In this document: in pieces, positions 27,378 through 34,500 of the stretch
Numbering within the stretch: position 1 is the stretch's first letter
How the letters are laid out: each line of letters opens with the position of its first letter
From: Thermoplasmata archaeon
GTDB lineage: Archaea; Thermoplasmatota; Thermoplasmata; Thermoplasmatales; Thermoplasmataceae
Assembly (NCBI GenBank): GCA_021802055.1
Contig: JAKAAY010000008.1
Coordinates: 1 to 64,000 of the forward strand
DNA length: 64,000 nucleotides
Direction: 5' to 3'
Made by a program: the position numbers and the translations under genes
The notes under the pieces: generated by a model
The model's database searches: none
Told to the model about the DNA's origin: nothing
Seen by the model: only the letters and a program-made list of their open reading frames with translations

Positions 27378-27393
27378 CCGGAAAGTCTTCCGG
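27378..27393 (+). terminator. Inverted repeat after the peroxiredoxin gene
   Basis: CCGGAA-AGTC-TTCCGG, a 6-bp stem with a 4-base loop, 6 bases after the stop. No T-run follows, so it could end transcription, protect the 3' end or be incidental. Confidence 0.3.
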
Positions 27394-27468
27394 TAATACC
27401 CCCGGCTGATTGCTAAATTTGCCCTGCTTCGCTGAGGACAAGAATTTTAACTTTTGTGAGCGGGAAAT

Positions 27469-27490
27469 CCCACCCCCCTTCAGGGGTGGG
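27469..27490 (+). repeat. IS200/IS605-type terminal hairpin
   Basis: CCCACCCC-CCTTCA-GGGGTGGG, an 8-bp palindrome of the kind found at IS200/IS605 ends. Related hairpins occur at 27720-27746 and 48186-48216; this one has a different 3' flank. Confidence 0.5.
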
Positions 27491-27527
27491 ATGAAAGCGA
27501 ACCGATTTCTATATATGCACCTGACAG

Positions 27528-27730
27528 ATAGGTCACAGAACCAGATCATTCAGTATACAGCGTACAAGGCTGAAAGTGCCGGTACATCTGTTGTACTGAT
27601 CGATCCGAAATACACATCACAGAAGGAACTCGTAAATGTAGGGAGGGACACTCCCGAAGTTACGCCCGTGGAGATTGGAGCTCTGCCGATGGTAACTCCG
27701 GTCGCTGAAACGGGAATTCCATCCCTTTAG
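27528..27730 (+). pseudogene. TnpB (IS200/IS605 OrfB) remnant with the zinc-finger region deleted
   Basis: A frame ending at 27730 contains YKAESAGTSVVLIDPKYTSQ, the well-known stretch before the TnpB zinc finger, then jumps straight to PEVTPVEIGALP and ETGIPSL, the usual C-terminal tail. The intervening CxxC-...-CxxC zinc finger and the last RuvC Asp segment are missing. No N-terminal RuvC part lies upstream. So this is an internally deleted, non-functional relic. A terminal hairpin follows at 27720-27746. The rest of the 27372-27767 gap holds only the hairpins listed. Confidence 0.7.
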
Positions 27731-27746
27731 GGGTGGGAAGATGTCA
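27720..27746 (+). repeat. IS200/IS605-type right-end hairpin, degenerate copy
   Basis: CATCCCTTTAGGGGTG followed by GGAAGATGTCA. The GGGGTGGG[AG]GATGTCA segment (27730-27746) recurs at 48200-48216, pointing to a common right end. Confidence 0.55.
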
Positions 27747-27767
27747 CTCAATATGTCATGAGAGAAA

Positions 27768-28253
27768 ATGGATCTTGAAACGGCCAGACGTATAATCGCA
27801 AGATGCTTCAACGCCAGAAAAGACAGGGAAGTTATGACAAGGGCCGACATTGTTCGCGAGGTATCGTATAAGAACCGTTTGCTGGCAGAGAACAGTGTGG
27901 ACCGTTTCCTGAAGGCATGTCTGGAGAACAACCTCCTGAAGGACGAAAGTGGATCCTACAAACCCACGTTCAGTACATCTGGCGTTATTATTCCACTGGA
28001 TTTCTCTGTGGATGAGGACAGCCTGTTTCTGGAGAGGAAAGATGCCTCGCTGGCAGACAGGATCATGGAGAAGGTTATCGCGTCCGGCAAAATAAGCAGA
28101 AAGGTCCTTGGCGAAAGGGTGGAAGAGATGCAAAAACACCTGCAGTATGTGCCCTACGAGTTTGTTCTTGCCACGTTAGCCGTGGAAGAACAGGTTGATA
28201 TATCGGAATTTATAGAAGAGCTTGGAAGAAACGGGAAAAAGATCCAGGCATAA
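27768..28253 (+). CDS. DUF2240-like archaeal protein
   Basis: 161 residues. N-terminal helical part with a winged-helix feel (MTRADIVREVSYKNRLLAENSVDRFLKACLENNLL split over two helices), a strand pair YKPTFSTSGVIIPLDF, and a C-terminal helical domain. The length and pattern resemble the archaeal DUF2240 family, which has no known function. No TATA box is evident at the usual distance: the TnpB-remnant end lies only 20 bases upstream, so its native promoter may have been displaced. It ends exactly where the convergent TPR gene ends (28253/28254). Confidence 0.65.
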   Translation: MDLETARRIIARCFNARKDREVMTRADIVREVSYKNRLLAENSVDRFLKACLENNLLKDESGSYKPTFSTSGVIIPLDFSVDEDSLFLERKDASLADRIMEKVIASGKISRKVLGERVEEMQKHLQYVPYEFVLATLAVEEQVDISEFIEELGRNGKKIQA

Positions 28254-28991
28254 TTATTCTGATCGCAGTCTCTGGGCTATGTTTATGGCCTCTTCCACAT
28301 TTTCCATCTCCATGGCCAGGTCGGACGCAAGATCATACATGAATGATACGGCGGACTTGAGCTCCTTAATGTCCTTCTTGTTCTTCATGGCGGCAATGAT
28401 CTGATCGATTCGGTCCAGTGCTTCCATTGCCATCTTGAAAGCCTTATCTTTTCCATCCTCCTTCAAGCAGCCTATGAGACCATACAGTGCCTCGAAATAG
28501 TTTTCCCAGTCCTGTTCGCTTTCAGAGAGAGCCATGGCTTCCCTGTATAGTGATATGGCGGAGTTTCTTGATTTCTTGGAGCGGGCGAGACACTCTGCAT
28601 TGGCTGACATGGCCATTGACAGAAGCACGCTGTCACCAAACTTCCTGGCAGTCTCCATGGCCTCCTGAAGATAGTTCTTGCACATTTCATGTTTCCCCGC
28701 AGACTGCTCTATGTATCCAAGGTTGAGGAGGTCCATGATAGTGAGCGCTTTATCATCAATTCTTTTGTGGATCTCCAGCGCATCGATGCCATATTTCAGG
28801 GAATTCTCATCGCTCCTGGGGTCAAGTGCGGAATATGCCTGAGAGAGCTTTGAACAGGTGTCTGCTTCCAGTTCATCATTTTTCCCCTTGACAAGCTCCA
28901 GTACCTTCAGGTACTCCCTGATAGCGTCTATGTACTTCTCCTTGAGCATCAGTTTGTCTGCACTGGATACAAGCTGCTCTTCTTCTGACAT
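28254..28991 (-). CDS. Tetratricopeptide-repeat protein
   Basis: 245 residues, wholly helical and acidic. Several 34-residue TPR-like units are visible: KEKYIDAIREYLKVLELVKG (about 17-36), LLNLGYIEQSAGKHEMCKNY with LQEAMETARKFGD (about 88-122), and SAISLYREAMALSESEQDW (about 143-162). No enzyme motif. TPR proteins act as scaffolds between partners; no partner can be named. A TATA-like AATAAATATAC about 28 nt upstream of the ATG at 28991 supports the start. It faces DUF2240 without intergenic space. Confidence 0.75.
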   Translation of the reverse strand: MSEEEQLVSSADKLMLKEKYIDAIREYLKVLELVKGKNDELEADTCSKLSQAYSALDPRSDENSLKYGIDALEIHKRIDDKALTIMDLLNLGYIEQSAGKHEMCKNYLQEAMETARKFGDSVLLSMAMSANAECLARSKKSRNSAISLYREAMALSESEQDWENYFEALYGLIGCLKEDGKDKAFKMAMEALDRIDQIIAAMKNKKDIKELKSAVSFMYDLASDLAMEMENVEEAINIAQRLRSE

Positions 28992-29023
28992 GGTCTCAAA
29001 AGGTTAGAGTGGCTGTATATTTA

Positions 29024-30304
29024 TTATTTCTTTAGTGATTCCTGCCTAAGTTCGCGCAGTAACTCTGCTGCACGGCTCAGTGAAATGTTATTTTCGGCGA
29101 TCATTTTATGAGATATCCGGTCCACCTCAGAGCCCTTTGCGCCGGCTGAAACTGCTACGTTCCTAGAATGTAGACTCATGTGTCCCCTTTGAATACCTTC
29201 AGCCGAAAGGGCCCTGATGGCGGCGAAATTCTGTGCAAGGCCGACTGAAGCGAGCACCTGGGCCAACTCCCTGGAATCCTTTACGTTAAGGATCTTCCTC
29301 GTAACCGCCGCCTTTGGTATGGCCTTTGTGGCCCCGCCGACTGTTCCCACAGCCAGAGGTAGAGCGATTTCCCCCAATAAGTCTCCATTGGACTCTATGG
29401 AGAATTTGGTCAGTGAAGTGTATCTGCCGGAGATTGCTGCAAAGGCATGTGCACCAGCTTCTACCGCACGCCAGTCATTGTACGTAGCCAGGAGCACCGA
29501 GTCGATGCCATTCATTATGCCCTTGTTGTGTGTTGCGGCCCTGTACGGATCGAACTTGGCAAACTCATACGCCTTAACAATGCGTCTGGCCATGTCCTCC
29601 CCTCCTATGAGCCGGGATGGAAATATTGCTGATGCGTATGCCATCCGCCTGTCAGAAAGATTGGAGAGTATCCTGAGAATTACTTCTCCTCCGGTAATCT
29701 CTTCAATTAAAGGTGAAATGTATTCGCACATTGTGTTGACAATGTTCGCTCCCATTGCATCCCGGACATCCACAAGGAGATGGATTATTACCTGTCCGTC
29801 TAGCCCTTTGACCTGCCTTATCTCTAGGTCCTTCGCGCCCGCCCCAAGGGAGCGCAGCGTCCTGCTCTTCTCATTTGCAGCATCCAGAATTCTCTGCCTG
29901 TTGAGGCTGATTGCCTCGGTTGCTCTCACGGAATTGTCAAGCCCAGTAACCTGCACCTGGCCAATCATTAACGGTTCGGTGGACGAAGCTGTGAACCCGC
30001 CAGTCGCCCTGGCTATCTTGGCGGCGTTGGAGCATGCAGCCACTATAGAGGCCTCCTCTACAGCCATTGGGATGATATACTCCTTTCCATTGATCAGAAA
30101 ATTTGTGGCGAGCCCGAGTGGTACCTCTACGGTTGAAAATACATTCTCTATGATGTGCTGGGCTGTCTCTATGGGCAAAGCCCCTTCACTCTGAAGCAGC
30201 TTCTCTTCTTCCTGAGTCAGTCCGGCTATGGACGATACCCGGGCGATTCTTTCGGCAACGCTCAGGTGCCTGAACCCATCAGCAGGCGACTGGGTGTCTG
30301 TCAT
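29024..30304 (-). CDS. Hydroxymethylglutaryl-CoA reductase, class II
   Basis: 426 residues. Seen: ENVFSTVEVPLGLATNF (53-69), the catalytic Glu in VEEASIVAACSNAAK (about 82-96), DAMGANIVNTM (Asp/NAD-site region), the catalytic Lys in HNKGIMNGIDSV, and the C-terminal His in GHMSLHSRN. The sequence follows the class II (Pseudomonas mevalonii-like) form and not the class I enzyme of most archaea, in line with other Thermoplasmatales and Archaeoglobus. It makes mevalonate from HMG-CoA, the committed step to archaeal isoprenoid lipids. It is divergent from pyrB with 128 bases between. Confidence 0.95.
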   Translation of the reverse strand: MTDTQSPADGFRHLSVAERIARVSSIAGLTQEEEKLLQSEGALPIETAQHIIENVFSTVEVPLGLATNFLINGKEYIIPMAVEEASIVAACSNAAKIARATGGFTASSTEPLMIGQVQVTGLDNSVRATEAISLNRQRILDAANEKSRTLRSLGAGAKDLEIRQVKGLDGQVIIHLLVDVRDAMGANIVNTMCEYISPLIEEITGGEVILRILSNLSDRRMAYASAIFPSRLIGGEDMARRIVKAYEFAKFDPYRAATHNKGIMNGIDSVLLATYNDWRAVEAGAHAFAAISGRYTSLTKFSIESNGDLLGEIALPLAVGTVGGATKAIPKAAVTRKILNVKDSRELAQVLASVGLAQNFAAIRALSAEGIQRGHMSLHSRNVAVSAGAKGSEVDRISHKMIAENNISLSRAAELLRELRQESLKK

Positions 30305-30402
30305 GCATCCTGCATGCTCACTGAGGTTATTTCTTTTGATCTGCCTCCACGGATGTTGGCTAAATGCCTCTTCTTTAACCCATTTCGCACAGTTGAAAGA
30401 AA

Positions 30403-30410
30403 CTTATTTA
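30403..30410 (+). promoter_or_regulatory. TATA box of pyrBI
   Basis: CTTATTTA, centred 26 nt before the ATG at 30433, fitting a leaderless pyrBI mRNA. Confidence 0.55.
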
Positions 30411-30432
30411 CAAACCAGCGGTTAACCCTTCA

Positions 30433-31353
30433 ATGCTGTTTCAGAAGAGTCTGGTATCAATAGAAGACGTTTCAACGGAGGATATTGAGGAAATACTGAA
30501 AATCTCGGATTCCATGGTCAAACTCCTGGAGGCTCATAAAAACCCGCATTCCATGGACTCCTATGTGATGGCCACCTTATTCTTTGAGCCCAGCACAAGA
30601 ACCAGGCTCTCGTTTGAAAGCGCAATGCACAGGCTGGGTGGTTCTGTGCTCAGCGTTTCTGACGTAAGTTCCTCTTCTGTAGCGAAGGGAGAGACACTTG
30701 CGGACACAATAAGGATGGCTGAGGCTTATTCCGACATAATTGTCATACGGCATCCGCTTGAGGGTGCAGCAAGACTGGCTACGCAGTTTACCGCCAAACC
30801 CATCATAAACGCAGGAGACGGCTCCGGACAGCATCCCACACAGACGCTTTTGGATCTCTTCACCATATGGAAGGAATTCCATAGCCTTGACGGCCTAAAC
30901 GTTTCTCTTGTGGGTGACCTTAAGTACGGGAGAACTGTGCATTCACTCATAATGGCACTGAGCCGTTATGATGTAAACATCAACCTTGTTTCACCTCCGA
31001 GCCTGAGGATCCCGGATCATTTCCTTGCACGGATACCAAAGAGCAAAAAAGTCAGGATAACTGAGTCACTCGATGACGTAATAGATTCGTCCGACGTGCT
31101 GTACGTCACCAGGATACAGAAGGAGAGATTCGCAGACAAGAATGAATATCTCGGACTCATCGGCTCTTATTCCATCGATGAGGTTATAGCAGGGAAAATG
31201 AAGAAGAGTGCCATAATCATGCACCCTCTTCCAAGGGTTGATGAAATAAAGCCAGAAGTGGACTTTACCGGGAATGCAAGATATTTCCGGCAGGCTTCTT
31301 ATGGAGTTCCTGTACGGATGGCACTCATATCCCTGATGATGGGGGTGTCATAA
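30433..31353 (+). CDS. pyrB: Aspartate carbamoyltransferase catalytic chain
   Basis: 306 residues, standard length. Carbamoyl-phosphate site FEPSTRTRLSFE (51-62), SVAKGETLADT with the active-site Ser/Lys loop, GSGQHPTQTLLD near 135 and the aspartate-site HPLPRVDE near 266. It condenses carbamoyl phosphate with aspartate in pyrimidine synthesis and assembles with the regulatory chain encoded next. Its stop codon region overlaps the start of pyrI (both touch base 31353: TAATG), so the subunits are translationally coupled. Confidence 0.97.
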   Translation: MLFQKSLVSIEDVSTEDIEEILKISDSMVKLLEAHKNPHSMDSYVMATLFFEPSTRTRLSFESAMHRLGGSVLSVSDVSSSSVAKGETLADTIRMAEAYSDIIVIRHPLEGAARLATQFTAKPIINAGDGSGQHPTQTLLDLFTIWKEFHSLDGLNVSLVGDLKYGRTVHSLIMALSRYDVNINLVSPPSLRIPDHFLARIPKSKKVRITESLDDVIDSSDVLYVTRIQKERFADKNEYLGLIGSYSIDEVIAGKMKKSAIIMHPLPRVDEIKPEVDFTGNARYFRQASYGVPVRMALISLMMGVS

Positions 31354-31817
31354 TGGCAGAAAGGACACTGCTTGTTTCAAAAATCAATAATGGTACCGTT
31401 ATCGATCACATTCCGCCTGGCAAGTCATTCAAGGTACTATCAATACTCAGTATCGACAGCAGGATAAGTTATACAGTCACAATTGCGGTACATGTTCTGA
31501 GCAAGAAGGGAGGATACAAGGACATAATAAAGATCGAAGACAGGTTCCTTCAGAGGGATGAGCTTGACAGGATATCCATGGTTGCACCTGGAGCCACAAT
31601 CAGCATAATCAAGGATTATGAGATAGTGGAGAAGTTCACGGTCAAAATCCCCGATGAAATCGTTGGCATTGTTAACTGCCCCAACCAGAACTGCATATCA
31701 AATTCCAGGGAACCCATAAAGTCGAGGTTCGTTGTGAAGTCTCAGAAACCCATCTTAATACAGTGTTTTTACTGCCAGAGGCCACTTACTGATTTGGAAA
31801 TAATTACAAATATTTAA
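31353..31817 (+). CDS. pyrI: Aspartate carbamoyltransferase regulatory chain
   Basis: 154 residues. N-terminal nucleotide-binding domain (VSKINNGTVIDHIPPGKSF and the GYKDIIKIEDRFL strand) and a C-terminal zinc domain with Cys109, Cys114, Cys138 and Cys141 (NCPNQNC and CFYC), the normal pattern. Binds CTP/ATP to adjust the catalytic chain. Overlaps pyrB by one base. Confidence 0.96.
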   Translation: MAERTLLVSKINNGTVIDHIPPGKSFKVLSILSIDSRISYTVTIAVHVLSKKGGYKDIIKIEDRFLQRDELDRISMVAPGATISIIKDYEIVEKFTVKIPDEIVGIVNCPNQNCISNSREPIKSRFVVKSQKPILIQCFYCQRPLTDLEIITNI

Positions 31818-31835
31818 TGAAAAGTGGAGAAAGAC

Positions 31836-32633
31836 CTAAACCAGTCTTTCTCTGATTATTCCAGCCACTTCGGAAAGTTTTATGCTGAACATCCTCAGGT
31901 CGCGTACGACCTTCTCGTTTATCCTGTCCAGAAGATCCATGGAATTTTCCGGAGTCAACTCAACCGCCGAAGGTCCCAGTGTATCGTTGTCATAGACCTT
32001 CAATCCCACGTTATTCTTGACAAGCTCGAGAATGCCTCTCTGTGCAATCTGTCTGCGGCCCTTCTCGATCCTTGAAGGCTTTATCACCAGATTCATGTGG
32101 GCAATCTTACGGGAATTCAACAGGGAAGAGAATGCAATATGCATGGGCTGGGCGAAGCTCCCCCCGAAGCCACTCACGAGTATGAACACCGAAGACCTTG
32201 GAATAGTGTCCAGGAGCAGGCTCGCAGCAAGTTCTGGAGATGAGTAGAACTGCTCTGAGGGAATGGATATGTGCCTGAGTGACTGCGAGACTTCCTGAAC
32301 GAGACCGTTTGAGTGCTCGATGACCGCCTCATGGTGGTGTCTGTCTTCCAGATCGACCTTAAAGTAAGACATCTTTGTCTTTGTAACGAATTCCTTCGCC
32401 CTTGTAATCATCCCTTTAGGCTTTGTCCTTTCTCCAAGGGTGACTGAGTGAAGGTTTGCCATGGCGAGTTCGTTGGGCATTATGTATCCCAGTACCCTCC
32501 TTCCGCAGTCTCCGAAAGAAATGACGGTTACGTCAGCCCTTTCTTCGTAGTAGTCCTTCAGTATTTCTGCCAAGTTCATTTTCACCTCATATTCCGACAC
32601 CAGTTCGTCGAATTTTTCCACCACTTTTTTCAC
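31836..32633 (-). CDS. Divergent FtsZ/tubulin-superfamily-like protein lacking the C-terminal domain
   Basis: 265 residues from a GTG at 32633 that overlaps the stop of the RHH gene (GTGA). Aligning by eye with FtsZ of this window: VTVISFGDCGRRVL (35-48) stands where FtsZ has IKVFGVGGGGSNTV; SVFILVSGFGGSFAQPM (148-164) where FtsZ has the tubulin signature GGGTGTG; IKPSRIEKGRRQIAQRG (184-200) against MPFEMEGKNKR; VYDNDTL (213-219) against IPNDKL; then a long helix like H7, after which the protein ends. So a GTPase-like half is suggested, but the glycine loops are eroded and the T7 catalytic loop with the polymerisation domain is missing. It probably does not hydrolyse GTP normally. Inferred: a partner or regulator of FtsZ, or a nucleotide sensor. 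The assignment is by eye and needs a profile or structure search. Confidence 0.6.
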   Translation of the reverse strand: MKKVVEKFDELVSEYEVKMNLAEILKDYYEERADVTVISFGDCGRRVLGYIMPNELAMANLHSVTLGERTKPKGMITRAKEFVTKTKMSYFKVDLEDRHHHEAVIEHSNGLVQEVSQSLRHISIPSEQFYSSPELAASLLLDTIPRSSVFILVSGFGGSFAQPMHIAFSSLLNSRKIAHMNLVIKPSRIEKGRRQIAQRGILELVKNNVGLKVYDNDTLGPSAVELTPENSMDLLDRINEKVVRDLRMFSIKLSEVAGIIRERLV

Positions 32634-33055
32634 CTACTTTTCAAGTTTCTTGCGCCCAGGGACGAGGCATTTCCGATGGGTCTTACCCGTCGGTCATATT
32701 CCTCGAATAGATCTTCACTAGCTTTCTTACCCTCTATTTTCCTCTTGATGATGTTATTGATTATGCCCTCGCTGCTAGCTTCATTGAGGACGATGCTAAT
32801 AGCCTCGTTTATGTTGTTGAAGAAACCTCGCTCAACAGCTTTGTAAAGTGTGTCCAGCGTGGTCCCATCAAGCTGTACTTCGGCTCCTTCTGCCATAGGG
32901 GTGACTATTCCCCTGTTCATGAAGTCAAAAACTGCAGTTCTGATGAACTCTGATCTGCTGCCGTAGCTCTGGTGAACTTCAAGATACTGATCGATCTCCA
33001 GAAGATCAGCCTCACTTATCCTGATTGTCACCTTTTCTTCCTTTTCCATTGGCAT
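32630..33055 (-). CDS. Ribbon-helix-helix (RHH) regulator overlapping the FtsZ-like gene
   Basis: 141 residues from the ATG at 33055 (a longer frame runs to 33139); the TATA box at 33081-33088 lies about 29 nt upstream. Residues 7-50 form an RHH domain: strand KVTIRISEADLLEID, helix EIDQYLEVHQ, turn SYGSRSEF, helix RSEFIRTAVFDFMNRG. A second helical part (TLYKAVERGFFNNINEAISIVLNEAS, about 72-97) may add dimer or tetramer contacts, and a basic tail ends GARNLKSR. RHH dimers bind operator DNA and often control their own operon. In haloarchaea the RHH regulator CdrS acts on cell-division genes; a parallel role is suggested by the coupled FtsZ-like gene but not shown. Confidence 0.78.
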   Translation of the reverse strand: MPMEKEEKVTIRISEADLLEIDQYLEVHQSYGSRSEFIRTAVFDFMNRGIVTPMAEGAEVQLDGTTLDTLYKAVERGFFNNINEAISIVLNEASSEGIINNIIKRKIEGKKASEDLFEEYDRRVRPIGNASSLGARNLKSR

Positions 33056-33080
33056 CTGAGTTATGATTGGCTTAGTAGTA

Positions 33081-33088
33081 TTTAAATA
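33081..33088 (-). promoter_or_regulatory. TATA box of the RHH/FtsZ-like operon
   Basis: Minus-strand TATTTAAA in the context AATATTTAAATAC, centred about 29 nt upstream of the ATG at 33055; used to choose that start. Confidence 0.55.
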
Positions 33089-33139
33089 TTGTGATTTTTG
33101 TCTGTCACATGTAAGACGCCAGTAAATGTTGTATGGCAA

Positions 33140-33493
33140 AATATCACTACGACTATGTTATGAATTTACAGAAATTTCCTAACTCTGTTGTCAATACAAT
33201 CTATTTACAAGTTAAACAATGTATATCCGTGTGACCTACATGCATATAAAAATAATCAATATACAATATTATAATGTACCTCCTTTCATGGTTGTTAACG
33301 AGCAGATTTAATTCCATGAAACAGCGCAATCTTTGGTATTAACTGATGTTTTATGTTATTGTGTGCGCGTCGGACTTATGGAAAAGATAAGATAATAAGA
33401 GTAACGTTTGGATTGATAACTTGTGAACCCGAACTTCAATTTCGGTTGAGCTCTTCCCAGAAAGCGTTATTACTTCTGGTTAAATACCTGAAT
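33140..33493. other. AT-rich divergent intergenic region between the RHH and aIF2-beta genes
   Basis: No gene seen. Unusually AT-rich for this window (for example 33240-33280) with several ATATAA/ATATTA tracts, and an 8-bp inverted repeat at 33284-33321. It must hold the promoter for the aIF2-beta operon. It could also carry operators for the RHH protein. Confidence 0.5.
33284..33321. repeat. Inverted repeat TTTCATGG / CCATGAAA
   Basis: TTTCATGG at 33284-33291 and its exact complement CCATGAAA at 33314-33321, 22 bases apart. The two-arm layout could be an operator for a dimeric protein such as the adjacent RHH regulator; this is inference. Confidence 0.35.
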
Positions 33494-34114
33494 ATGGGTG
33501 ATTTCGACTACAATGATCTCCTGGAAAATGCAGAGGGGGCATTCCTCAAAGGAAACAAGTCGCAGGAGAGACTTAAAATTCCTGATCCGGATATAATTTA
33601 CGAAGGCAGGGTGTCAATAGTACGCAATTTTGCGGACATTGTCGACATGATCAACAGAGATCCAAAACATGTGGCAAAATTCCTGATGAAGGAGCTTGGA
33701 ATTGGAGTGTCCATCGATTCCCGAAGACTGCTTATCAACCGGAAAGTTTCATACGAACAGGTCAAGGAAAAAATCTCCCAGTACATGGATTCCTATGTAA
33801 GATGCTATGAATGCCGGGCCCCTGATACGGAAATACAGAGAATAGGCAGGGTCGACGTACTGGTGTGCAAGGCCTGCGGAGCGCAGCACCCCATAAGGCT
33901 GGTCAGGGAGGCTAAGACCTCTGAATTGAAACCGGAAGAGGGAAAGGAATATTCAGTCACGGTGACGGAAGTGGGGAAATCCGGGGAAGGCCGTTCTCAC
34001 CTTGGTGGTTATGTGATCGTAGTACCTGGCGGAAAGAAGGGACAAACGGTAAAGGTGAGGATAAAGAAGGTCCTCGGAACAACCGCGTTCTCTGAGATAA
34101 TAGCCTCAAAATGA
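33494..34114 (+). CDS. Translation initiation factor 2 subunit beta with C-terminal TRAM domain
   Basis: 206 residues from the ATG at 33494; the frame extends upstream to 33353 but that part is not aIF2-beta-like. The core (residues 30-140) has the winged fold and zinc knuckle with Cys104, Cys107, Cys125 and Cys128 (CYEC, CKAC). The last 60 residues (148-206: VTVTEVGKSGEGRSHLGGYV) form a TRAM domain, an RNA-binding beta barrel, as in some other euryarchaeal aIF2-beta proteins. It helps deliver initiator tRNA to the small ribosomal subunit with alpha and gamma subunits, not in this window. The end overlaps the PIN-domain gene by 4 bases (ATGA). Confidence 0.93.
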   Translation: MGDFDYNDLLENAEGAFLKGNKSQERLKIPDPDIIYEGRVSIVRNFADIVDMINRDPKHVAKFLMKELGIGVSIDSRRLLINRKVSYEQVKEKISQYMDSYVRCYECRAPDTEIQRIGRVDVLVCKACGAQHPIRLVREAKTSELKPEEGKEYSVTVTEVGKSGEGRSHLGGYVIVVPGGKKGQTVKVRIKKVLGTTAFSEIIASK

Positions 34115-34482
34115 ATCCACGACCAATGATTGTTGATACCAATGCTCTTGTTTACCTGGTCGAAAAAAAAGCGTTCAACCAGCTCAAGGTACTTACGCCA
34201 GACATACGGGAAGCAATTGTTACGAAGTCGGTCATAATGGAGCTTGAAGGGCTCACCCGCTCCATTTCAGGAAAAAATAAGTTTGGACTCTCCCTTTCTC
34301 TGGCAAAAACACTTACCCTGTATAATTCCAAAGGTGAAGGAGATGACGCAATCATCTCCAGTGCAAGAGAACTTGGAGGTTGTGTGCTTACTAATGATAA
34401 GGCGCTGAAGTCAAGACTGCGGGACTGCGGAATCCCAGTCTATTCAGTGTCAAAAGGTGGTCGTATTATTAGTTCCAGATAA
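34111..34482 (+). CDS. PIN-domain RNase-like protein (VapC9/FCF1-type)
   Basis: 123 residues, ATG overlapping the aIF2-beta stop. Acidic PIN residues are in place: Asp9 in VDTNAL, Glu44 in IMELEG, Asp78/79 in GEGDDAIISSA and Asp96 in LTNDKAL. This is a complete single PIN domain, normally an Mg-dependent endoribonuclease. No VapB-like antitoxin gene is beside it, and it sits inside an operon of translation and cofactor genes, so a housekeeping RNA-processing role is likelier than a toxin. Confidence 0.88.
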   Translation: MNPRPMIVDTNALVYLVEKKAFNQLKVLTPDIREAIVTKSVIMELEGLTRSISGKNKFGLSLSLAKTLTLYNSKGEGDDAIISSARELGGCVLTNDKALKSRLRDCGIPVYSVSKGGRIISSR

Positions 34483-34500
34483 TTGAAAAGGTGAAGACGG

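Noticed and set aside
29217-30194. 325-codon plus-strand frame opposite HMG-CoA reductase
   Set aside because: It is a shadow of the well-supported HMG-CoA reductase; its Ser/Ala/Pro-rich sequence has no family features.
33140-33493. Replication origin in the AT-rich gap
   Set aside because: AT-rich and with an inverted repeat, but no Orc1/Cdc6 gene or repeated origin-box motif is present, so the promoter/operator reading is simpler.
34111-34482. VapBC toxin-antitoxin pair
   Set aside because: The PIN protein lacks an adjacent antitoxin; the neighbours are aIF2-beta and ribK.
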